Shown piece by piece: positions 1 to 6,828 of a DNA stretch of 64,000 nucleotides (the first letter of the stretch is position 1; every line of letters begins with the position of its first letter). Origin of the DNA: an uncultured Verrucomicrobiales bacterium. GTDB lineage: Bacteria > Verrucomicrobiota > Verrucomicrobiia > Verrucomicrobiales > Akkermansiaceae. The translations under genes and the position numbers were made by a program. The stretch spans positions 11,621 through 75,620 of the forward strand of contig CALFTQ010000051.1 of assembly GCA_937916135.1 (NCBI GenBank), given 5' to 3'. Below the pieces are notes generated by a model that had not been told where the DNA came from, searched no databases, and saw only the letters and a list, made by a program, of their open reading frames with translations.

Positions 1-1364
1 TCTTCAGAAGTTGATTCTTGGGTGAGGGGAACATCATTTACTGGAGCTTGAGCAATGCTTTCGCGATTTAAGAAAGCCCGGACGCGTCCGTCAATTTTAA
101 TGTCGTTTCTAGTTAAAGGCCTTGTCAGATGAACTCCCTGTAAAGTTTTTACTCGACTCAGGGCCACATAGACCTGTCCTGGAGCAAATGCTGTTTGTCC
201 TAAATCAATGAGAACCTTGTCCCATGTCTGTCCCTGTGATTTATGAATCGTTATGGCATAGGCCAATTTCAAGGGATATTGTTCATACGAACCTATTGTT
301 CTCGATGTTAGCTGGCCATTGTCAGCTTTAACATATTCCTCTTTGTTCCATACAGTACGCTGCAAAGTTACAAAATTCCCGTTGTCGAGAAGAATTGTAA
401 TATTATCATTACCAAATGCAGCAACTATTCCCATTGAACCATTGACATACTTTTCATTGGTATCGTTTTTGCAAACCATTACTCTTGCATTGAGCTTTAA
501 CTCCAACGTTTGCGGAACGGGATAGTCAGTTTCCGGGTATTTGCCCTCAATTGTTGCCTCAAACATTCTAGGTGCCCCCGTCAGCTCATTTAATCTTCGA
601 GAGTTTTCTGCGTCAGCATTATTTCGAGTAGCTGTAACAATGGGTACTTCTTTATCATTTTCACCGCTAATTACACGCTGATTGAAATACTCTAATGCCC
701 GGTTGATATCCTTGCCGTCTCCTTGGCTGATGATTCTCAAATTATTTATAAAATCGCTATCGCCATGCTGTCTGTGATTCTCTTGCAATTCGATTAAGGA
801 AAAATCGTTTTTTGCATAACACCGAGCATCAAAGAAAAATGGGGTTGAGTACCCGTAAGTATTTTTGAGGTACTGTATTGCTTCCTCGTTCCCGTTATCA
901 TATACAGGAGGTAATTGGTATAAGTCACCTATTAAAACAATCTGAATCCCTCCGAAAGAGCGGCTTTCGCCCTTTGCTCTCTGGCATAATTTATCAATGG
1001 TATCAAATACATCCGCCCGTAGCATGGAGACTTCATCAATAATTAAAGTGTCGATATGCTTAACAATGTCTTGATATTGTTGATATTTTTCTACAATGTT
1101 GAGAGGAAAGTAATCGTGCGCACCCAATTTAAAGAGAGAGTGGATCGTTGTGCCACCGATTAATTCAGCAGCAATCCCCGATGGCGCCACAACAGCACAC
1201 AATCTATTTTTGCTTTTTAACTCTTCCTTGATAGATTTTATCAGGGTAGATTTGCCTGTCCCAGCCTGTCCTTGTATAAATAGATTCCTGTGAGGCTCGT
1301 TTTTAACAATCTCCAATGCTTTTTTCTGGCATTCGTCCAAGTTTTCCAAGGGAATATTCGACAT
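1..1364 (-). CDS. Pif1-like superfamily 1 DNA helicase, C-terminus outside window
   Basis: I translated this minus-strand frame by hand: an ATG at 1364 opens about 454 codons without a stop, running off the window start. Residues 32-40 form a Walker A motif (GQAGTGKST). Residues 110-113 read DEVS, the Walker B of Pif1/RecD-type helicases. Further on come GDLYQLPP, an ENHRQ motif and, late, ITIHKSQGQT with VALSRVKTLQG, the usual Pif1 C-terminal motifs. The family unwinds DNA 5' to 3' using ATP. The coding sequence is visibly AT-rich compared with the genes after 1.7 kb, suggesting recent acquisition. The visible end lacks any recognisable extra domain. The gene is not paired with a neighbour in the window. 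Confidence 0.88.
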   Translation of the reverse strand, partial: MSNIPLENLDECQKKALEIVKNEPHRNLFIQGQAGTGKSTLIKSIKEELKSKNRLCAVVAPSGIAAELIGGTTIHSLFKLGAHDYFPLNIVEKYQQYQDIVKHIDTLIIDEVSMLRADVFDTIDKLCQRAKGESRSFGGIQIVLIGDLYQLPPVYDNGNEEAIQYLKNTYGYSTPFFFDARCYAKNDFSLIELQENHRQHGDSDFINNLRIISQGDGKDINRALEYFNQRVISGENDKEVPIVTATRNNADAENSRRLNELTGAPRMFEATIEGKYPETDYPVPQTLELKLNARVMVCKNDTNEKYVNGSMGIVAAFGNDNITILLDNGNFVTLQRTVWNKEEYVKADNGQLTSRTIGSYEQYPLKLAYAITIHKSQGQTWDKVLIDLGQTAFAPGQVYVALSRVKTLQGVHLTRPLTRNDIKIDGRVRAFLNRESIAQAPVNDVPLTQESTSE

Positions 1365-1504
1365 AATAAAATCTTTCTTTGGTGGTAATTAAAATTTAGC
1401 CCATGTGCGTTTAAGAGACGTGACCTACAAAATCACAATATCATATTACTTCTTGTGGGCCATTGAGTCAACATCATATTCATGCGAGAGTGAGAGAAGA
1501 GAGC

Positions 1505-1544
1505 AAAAAAGCAGCCACGCAGGAGAAGTCTGCGTAGCTGCTTT
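1505..1544 (-). terminator. Intrinsic terminator hairpin
   Basis: A stem of about 14 bp (AAAGCAGC-ACGCAG paired with CTGCGT-GCTGCTTT, one mismatch on each arm) encloses a 7-nt loop. On the minus strand it is followed by six T residues. No intact minus-strand gene lies just upstream of it, so it may belong to a lost gene. Confidence 0.65.
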
Positions 1545-1674
1545 GCCAAACTGTGGGGAATTAGTATTCGCTTTCTGCGGTCTTCTCCTAATAATTTAAT
1601 TATTTGCTCGCTATGGATATGTCGCCCACTAACGTGGGCTATAAATTCCGCTCGCCTACGGCTCGCAAACTAAT

Positions 1675-1690
1675 CGCCAAATTCCAATTT
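1675..1690. repeat. Copy of the repeat arm of the 61.9-kb palindromic element
   Basis: CGCCAAATTCCAATTT here equals, base for base, the reverse complement of 61885-61900. It lies within 30 bases of the apparent 5' end of a damaged ankyrin gene. The hairpin at 1624-1639 lies just beyond it. I take this as the end of a REP- or MITE-like element. Confidence 0.55.
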
Positions 1691-1691
1691 A

Positions 1692-2792
1692 TTGAGCAGA
1701 GGGGGGGCTTCTTCCAAAATGTTGCTGATATTTCGGGCAGAGGTGAACGCCGTGGCTGACAATGGCCGTACCCCGCTGCATTATGCGATTTCCGTGCCGG
1801 TGGCTGAATTGCTGCTGGAGTATGGAGCTTCTCCCTTCGTGAAGGATAAGGATGGCCACCTGCCTTGTACCCGTGCTGTTTCTGTGCCCCTGAGCTCTCT
1901 TCTGGAAAATGCCATTTACGAGGAAATAGAAAAGAAGGCACCGCCCCGGCAATCCCCCCGGATAGAACGCCTCTGGGAGGTGCTGCAGCTCACTTCTCTG
2001 GAAGAAATGCGCAGCGCCCTAGATTCTCTGACCCACCAGGCGGAGGCCGGGTGTGCGGATGTTGCGCCGGTGGCAGAAAGCGCTTCTGCCATAAAGCTCG
2101 AGACGCAGGAAATCAGGAGCTCCATCCGCGCTCGCCTTTTCAAGAAGTATCAGTTGAGCAGGCACGAGGAACTGGAGACCTGGGACTGGTGCGATATCAT
2201 GGATGATGCCGTGAAATCCCTTTCAGAGCGGGAGTTCGAGGTGATGGTCGAGCTGGCCGACAAATATGCCGGCAATGAATACTGGAGCATGCAGGGCGCC
2301 GCATTGTGCCTGAAGATGCGCCAGAAGTACAGCGATGAATTATTTATCCGCGTGGCGAAAATGACCGACCGACGGTTCTCGTTGGCTGACCCGGATAATA
2401 AGTTCATGGCATATCTGCTGCATAGTTATGAGCCCGCCCTTATTCGCCGCCTGGTAGAGGAGGTGGGGCTTCCGGTGAATGCAGAGTTCTCCGGGTTTGA
2501 GGTTGTGCCAGATGGTACGTTGTTGTGCTATGCCGCACGCGAAGGCCTGGAGAATTTGTGCGTATTCCTGCTCGAAAAGGGCGCAGACCCCGCTCTCGCG
2601 GTGCGGGAGCAGAGCTGTCCGCTGGTGGAAGCCGTGGTGAATGCCCATCATGCCATTGCCTGGCTCCTGCTGGAGCACGGGGCGCCGCAACAGAATCTGT
2701 ACTACATGGGCAGGCCGTTCATCCCCCTGGCTCACGCCAGGGAGCAGCACGACCTCGCCATGATGGATATTCTGGCTGCCTTTCAGGCCTGA
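1692..2792 (+). CDS. Ankyrin repeat protein, probably truncated at its 5' end
   Basis: The reading frame is open from 1674 to the stop at 2792. Its only upstream start is a TTG at 1692 without a ribosome binding site. The first ATG is at 1719, with GAGGGGGG about 12 nt upstream. Translation begins abruptly inside an ankyrin unit (VNAVADNGRTPLHYA), with no signal peptide, whereas other ankyrin proteins in this window are exported. More ankyrin-like units lie near the C-terminus (around residues 255-350: DGTLLCYAAREGLENLCVFLLEKGADP). The middle is helical and unassigned. The gene abuts repeat debris, so I infer loss of the original 5' end. It may still be expressed, but it is best treated as a fragment. 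Confidence 0.6.
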   Translation: MSRGGASSKMLLIFRAEVNAVADNGRTPLHYAISVPVAELLLEYGASPFVKDKDGHLPCTRAVSVPLSSLLENAIYEEIEKKAPPRQSPRIERLWEVLQLTSLEEMRSALDSLTHQAEAGCADVAPVAESASAIKLETQEIRSSIRARLFKKYQLSRHEELETWDWCDIMDDAVKSLSEREFEVMVELADKYAGNEYWSMQGAALCLKMRQKYSDELFIRVAKMTDRRFSLADPDNKFMAYLLHSYEPALIRRLVEEVGLPVNAEFSGFEVVPDGTLLCYAAREGLENLCVFLLEKGADPALAVREQSCPLVEAVVNAHHAIAWLLLEHGAPQQNLYYMGRPFIPLAHAREQHDLAMMDILAAFQA

Positions 2793-2946
2793 AACCGCGT
2801 TAAAAGATATTTGGGGTAAAGGCCTTCTTAATACTTTGAGAAAAAAGAAATAATTTTTAATCCTATCATCAACCTCGTTGAGGAGATGCTGAGGCTCTTG
2901 CAGAAAGCAAAGAAACCCTCCTGGTACTCAGTCCCCGATTGAGAAA

Positions 2947-2972
2947 TCCGCCATGCCTTCCGGCATGGCGGA
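2947..2972 (-). terminator. Perfect hairpin after the ankyrin gene
   Basis: An 11-bp perfect stem (TCCGCCATGCC / GGCATGGCGGA) with a TTCC loop lies between two convergent genes. The T-run is weak on either side (TTTCTC on the minus strand). It shares its CCGCCATG core with the hairpin at 4095-4127. Confidence 0.55.
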
Positions 2973-3025
2973 TGAACGGGAGTATTGGCAGGAGTGCATG
3001 GATGGCCCAACAAAAGATTCATAAC

Positions 3026-3976
3026 TCATCGCCTCGGCATAGGGCGGGCACCGGCGGCGAGCAGGGTATCCACAATTTCTGCGTGGGCCTTTTCGGTGGC
3101 CAGCATGAGGGCAGTGCGGTGGTAGCGGTCTTTGGCGTTCACCTCGGCACCGCCTTTCAGCAGGAGTTCCACGATTTCCAGATGGCCGCGGTAGGCTGCG
3201 TGCATGAGGGGTGTGTGGGCGGAGTGGTCGGCGGTGTTCACTTGGGAGCCCGCTTGAATCAGGGCTGCCACGGCTTTGGCTCTGCCTTCGCGAGCCGCCA
3301 GAAGGAGGGGCGACTTGCCGTTGGTGTTGGGGCACTCCATATCGGCACCGGATTCGAGCAGGATGCGGATGCTTTCCGGGTTGTTGGCCAGTGCTGCGTA
3401 GTGCAATGCGGTGTTGCCGAGCTTATCTTGCGTTGCAATGGCTGCCTGGTGATTGAGCAGGAGGCTGACAAGTCCGGCATTCCGGTTGCGGGCGGCGAGC
3501 ATGAGCGGGGTCGTTCCCCATTTGTCTGTGCAGTCAATCCGGGCTCCGGCAGATATCAGGAGCTCTGCTGCTTTCTGATTGCCGCGGATGAGGGCGCACA
3601 TGAGCGCCGTGCGCCCTTCGCCGTCCGTTTTGTCTACGTCTGCTCCGGCTTTAAGCAGCAGTTCTACGCAATCAGCCTTGCCTTGCAATGCGGCAACCTG
3701 CAGGGGAGTCCAGCCGTAGGAGTCCACGGCATTCACGCGGGCTCCGGCTTTGATGAGCATGGCTGCTATCTCCGTGTGACCATTCGCGGCGGCTGCTGTA
3801 AGCGGGAGCTTGCCGTAGGCATCGAATGTGTTCGGATTGGCTCCGTTGGACAGGCTGGCGCGCGTGGCTGCAATGTCGCCGCGTGCCACATGCCCGCACA
3901 GGCCGGTGAGGTGCGGAGCAGGGGCTGCCAGGGTGGCTCCAGCCAGAAGGATGGTGAATAGAAAGGGTGTTTTCAT
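3026..3976 (-). CDS. Secreted ankyrin repeat protein
   Basis: The protein has about 316 residues from the ATG at 3976; an in-frame GTG two codons upstream is the alternative start. An N-terminal signal peptide (MKTPFLFTILLAGATLAAPA) is followed by about nine 33-residue ankyrin units. Most carry the clear xGxTPLxxAAxxGxxxxxxxLLxxGAxxN pattern, and they run almost to the C-terminus with no other domain. This is a protein-binding scaffold expected in the periplasm or outside the cell; the partner is unknown. It converges with the damaged ankyrin gene at 1692-2792, so this may be an ankyrin gene cluster. Hairpins bracket it at 2947-2972 and 4095-4127. Confidence 0.88.
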   Translation of the reverse strand: MKTPFLFTILLAGATLAAPAPHLTGLCGHVARGDIAATRASLSNGANPNTFDAYGKLPLTAAAANGHTEIAAMLIKAGARVNAVDSYGWTPLQVAALQGKADCVELLLKAGADVDKTDGEGRTALMCALIRGNQKAAELLISAGARIDCTDKWGTTPLMLAARNRNAGLVSLLLNHQAAIATQDKLGNTALHYAALANNPESIRILLESGADMECPNTNGKSPLLLAAREGRAKAVAALIQAGSQVNTADHSAHTPLMHAAYRGHLEIVELLLKGGAEVNAKDRYHRTALMLATEKAHAEIVDTLLAAGARPMPRR

Positions 3977-4085
3977 GCTCACTTAGCAATGTAGCATGAT
4001 GCGTGGTGATAGGCGAGAAAAAAACGTACCAGATACTTGAAAAAGTCAAAAATGGTTATCGCCGCTTCTGTCCCGTGTGCCGGGA

Positions 4086-4127
4086 AGAAAAAAACATCCG
4101 CCATGTGCGGGGTACACATGGCGGATG
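4086..4127 (-). terminator. Intrinsic terminator of the Sel1/GH20 operon
   Basis: A 13-bp perfect stem (CATCCGCCATGTG / CACATGGCGGATG) with a 7-nt loop is followed on the minus strand by a T-run (seven A at 4088-4094 on the plus strand). It sits 21 bases after the stop of the Sel1 gene. Confidence 0.8.
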
Positions 4128-4147
4128 GTCGGGAGTGTTCTGCCGGG

Positions 4148-4489
4148 TCAGCCGGCCTGGGCGAGCATGGCCTCGGCCATGGCGTTGCCCATGGCTGCGG
4201 CGTGCTTGAGGGCCACGAGGGCTTTGTCTGTGTCCTTTTCCATGAGGCGGCCTTCGATGAGGCACATGGCGAGCACGAAGAGGGCCACGTGGTCACCCCC
4301 CTGCGCGGCGGATTCCAGGGAAATGAGGTCGGAACGCGATTTGAGCTGGGCAAAGTACACGCGTGCGAGCTGGTTCTGCGCTTCGGCGTGCCCGGCAAAG
4401 GCTGCATTGCGCAGGTGCTCTGCACCTTCCTTGGCATGGCCGGCCTTGAACGCGGCGGCTCCGGCTTCGTATTCCTGCTGCGGGTCCAT
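4148..4489 (-). CDS. Small Sel1-repeat protein coupled to GH20
   Basis: This 113-residue protein has no signal peptide. It is built from Sel1/TPR-like helical pairs (AAFKAGHAKEGAEHLRNAAFAGHAEAQNQLA, then DKALVALKHAAAMGNAMAEAMLAQAG), about two to three units. Its ATG overlaps the stop codon of the upstream GH20 gene (TAATG at 4487-4491), so translation is probably coupled. Sel1 units bind other proteins. A cytoplasmic partner for a secreted glycosidase is unexpected and the role is unknown. A strong terminator follows. Confidence 0.72.
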   Translation of the reverse strand: MDPQQEYEAGAAAFKAGHAKEGAEHLRNAAFAGHAEAQNQLARVYFAQLKSRSDLISLESAAQGGDHVALFVLAMCLIEGRLMEKDTDKALVALKHAAAMGNAMAEAMLAQAG

Positions 4490-6765
4490 TATTTCTTCCT
4501 GGGCTGAAGGTTCGGGTCAACCGTGGGGCCGGCGGGGGTGGTGTGCTTCACCTCCAGGGAGTAGATTTCACCCTTGAAGCTGCTGCCGAGTGTTTCCAGC
4601 GGCAACACGAAGGTGTTGATGAGCCCCTCGGGCTTGCGGTGGAAGCGGGTGAGCGTGCACTGGCCGGCAGGCTGACCGTTCAGGTAGAGCTGGGTGCTGC
4701 CGGGCTTGCCGATGAGTTTCAGCGTGACTTTCTCACCCACGGGCAGCTTGCAGTTGAAGGAGAATTCCATGCTGTCGCTGCGGCGGAAGCCGATGGTGCC
4801 ATCGCTCAGCGCGGCGCAGAGCACACCGGAATCGCCTTTGAGCAGCACCTGTTCCTGGCCGGGGACGGGGGCTTCCTTGAGGGTGAGTTCCATGGTCAGC
4901 TCATAATCCGGGCCCATGCAGGGCTTGCCGATGGCGTACGGCAGAGAGGCCGGGGTGCAGGAGTAGGTGGCGCCATTCTCCCACAGGGCGTAGGGATTCA
5001 CTCCCGGTACCTTGTTGATGGACTTGAGGAACTCCTTGTGCTCCGCATATTTGGTGGTTGTGGCATCGCTGCCCCACATCTTGCCGGCCAGCACATCCAC
5101 GGAATTGGTAATCATGTGCCAGATATCGTAGGCCCCGTAGCCCACATAGCGCTGGTCAATCATGTCATTCCAGATACCGAAGGCGGCACCCAGCAGCTGC
5201 GGATGCCCGGTGGGCACCACTTCGCCTGCAATGTCATTGACCTTCCAATGCTCGTGCACCCAGCCGTGGCGGGCATCCATGCGGTAATAGGGGGCAAAGG
5301 GCACGATGTAGAGGGCGCCGTCATTGGTGTTGATGACATCGAATCCCTGGTTGATGGAATCCCAGGCCTTGGCCCAGCCGCCGTTCCAGAGGTTCATCTG
5401 CACCCCCTTGGAGTGTACGGGAGTTTTGCCTTTCTTGGTGTTCAGACTGCCCCAGATGCGCGGGGTGTAGCCTTTACCCTGTACCACTTTCAGGATACCA
5501 TCGGCATAGGCGCGGTAGTGCTCGGCATTGCCGTGGAACTCGTCAGCGCCCACATGCACTACATCGCAGCCATCGAACACGGGCTTCTGGCCGTTCTGCG
5601 GCAGCAGGTATTCATCGAACACCGTCTCCACGAACTTCAGCGTTTCGGGGTTGCTGGCATCCAGCATTTCGCAGCCGCGCTTGTTGTGGCTCTTGTAGAT
5701 GAGGTCGGGGCGCACGCGGGTGAAGGAAAGGGCGTGGGCGGGGGTGTCGAACTCCGGCACGATGTTTACGCCGTGCGCCTTGGCAAAGGCGATGAACTCG
5801 CGGAACTCGTCCTTGGAGTAGGAGAGGTCATCTGCGGTCAGCCGCGTGCCATTCTCACCCACCATATCAGATTCCAGACGGAAGGCAGAGTAGGATTTCT
5901 CGAAGGGGTTTTCTCCCTTGTCAACGTATTCTTCGTGGAAAATGTAATTATCATTCAGGTGAATGTGCAGGTCATTCATCTTGTACCAGGCCATGTACTT
6001 CACCACGTCCTTCACATAGCTCATGGGGATGGGCAGGCGGCCTACGTCGAAGAGGAAACTGCGCACCTGGTAGCGGGGAATATCCATTGCGCTGCCACAG
6101 GGGGCTGAGCCGTTGCCCTTCTGCAGCATCTGCAGCACGGAGCGGGTGGCCCAGTACAGGCCGGTTTCCGTGGGGGCTCCGGCGGTAATGCCCTTGTCGG
6201 TGATGTCGAGGGTGTAGCCCTCCTTGCCGAGTGTGGCATTGTTGGTGATACCCAGGCGGATGTCTGCCTGTTCTCCGGCGGGTACCAGTTCCACCTTGCA
6301 CTGGAGCATTTCTTCCAGCTCGGCGGCAAACTCGGGGGCAAACGGAACATCGGCTGCCACGCGCACAAAGGAACCCAGCTTGTATTCGCCGGTGCCGCCC
6401 ACCCAGTTCAGCAGGGCGGGAAGTACCTGCGGAGCTGGATTGGCACCAGCTGCGGGATTCTGCGCACCGGGCACGGTGACGTCATAATCGCGGGAAACGG
6501 CTTCCTCGCCATCCTTGCTGACCACGAAGCTGACCTTGACGGCAGTATCCGTAAGCGGCTGGGCAATGCTGCCGTCCGGGCGGATAATCTGCTCGTAGTC
6601 GGCACCCAGCAGGCGCACCTCTGCGCCCGGCACGGTGGGGAGCTCCAGTTTCTGCCCGGTGGTGCGCTGCACCACGGGGAGGTTATTTGCAATTTCCTGT
6701 AGAGTCTCTGCCATAAGCGGGGTTACGGAGAGAGCGGCCATCAATAAAAAGGTGGTCTTTCTCAT
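4489..6765 (-). CDS. Secreted GH20 beta-N-acetylhexosaminidase (copy 1)
   Basis: This is a 758-residue exported enzyme that would release terminal GlcNAc or GalNAc from glycans. Order of parts: signal peptide (cleavage near MAE, residue 20); an Ig-like domain of about 85 residues resembling atrophied bacterial Ig domains; a GH20b-type alpha/beta domain; the GH20 barrel from about residue 245 (RSFLFDVGRLPIPMSYVKDVV); then a C-terminal beta-sandwich (about 625-745) like a laminin-G/concanavalin fold. The catalytic pair of this substrate-assisted family is D408-E409 in HVGADEF. It is the first gene of a two-gene unit with the Sel1 protein. Its promoter reads TTGCAT-16-TACTAT only 7 nt before the ATG. 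Substrate linkage cannot be read from sequence. Confidence 0.93.
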   Translation of the reverse strand: MRKTTFLLMAALSVTPLMAETLQEIANNLPVVQRTTGQKLELPTVPGAEVRLLGADYEQIIRPDGSIAQPLTDTAVKVSFVVSKDGEEAVSRDYDVTVPGAQNPAAGANPAPQVLPALLNWVGGTGEYKLGSFVRVAADVPFAPEFAAELEEMLQCKVELVPAGEQADIRLGITNNATLGKEGYTLDITDKGITAGAPTETGLYWATRSVLQMLQKGNGSAPCGSAMDIPRYQVRSFLFDVGRLPIPMSYVKDVVKYMAWYKMNDLHIHLNDNYIFHEEYVDKGENPFEKSYSAFRLESDMVGENGTRLTADDLSYSKDEFREFIAFAKAHGVNIVPEFDTPAHALSFTRVRPDLIYKSHNKRGCEMLDASNPETLKFVETVFDEYLLPQNGQKPVFDGCDVVHVGADEFHGNAEHYRAYADGILKVVQGKGYTPRIWGSLNTKKGKTPVHSKGVQMNLWNGGWAKAWDSINQGFDVINTNDGALYIVPFAPYYRMDARHGWVHEHWKVNDIAGEVVPTGHPQLLGAAFGIWNDMIDQRYVGYGAYDIWHMITNSVDVLAGKMWGSDATTTKYAEHKEFLKSINKVPGVNPYALWENGATYSCTPASLPYAIGKPCMGPDYELTMELTLKEAPVPGQEQVLLKGDSGVLCAALSDGTIGFRRSDSMEFSFNCKLPVGEKVTLKLIGKPGSTQLYLNGQPAGQCTLTRFHRKPEGLINTFVLPLETLGSSFKGEIYSLEVKHTTPAGPTVDPNLQPRKK

Positions 6766-6772
6766 GTCCTTT

Positions 6773-6800
6773 ATAGTATCATGTGCTGCGGGTAATGCAA
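6773..6800 (-). promoter_or_regulatory. Promoter of GH20 copy 1, leaderless type
   Basis: Minus strand: TTGCAT (6795-6800), 16-bp spacer, TACTAT (6773-6778), then 7 nt to the ATG at 6765. An AAGGAC stretch within the 7 nt could still act as a Shine-Dalgarno site if transcription starts earlier. Confidence 0.65.
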
Positions 6801-6828
6801 GTTAAAAATACCTGCCATGCCGGTGGGG

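Larger units (their letters stand above)
1365..1691. other. Gene-free gap with repeat debris
   Basis: No convincing gene is seen. The gap holds the terminator at 1505-1544, a small perfect hairpin (GCCCAC-TAAC-GTGGGC, 1624-1639), the direct repeat GCTCGC at about 1650-1666, and at 1675-1690 a 16-bp match to one arm of the palindromic element at 61882-61999. Confidence 0.6.

Noticed and set aside
1405..1599. 64-codon frame in the first gap
   Set aside because: It runs straight through the terminator hairpin at 1505-1544 and has no convincing start signals.
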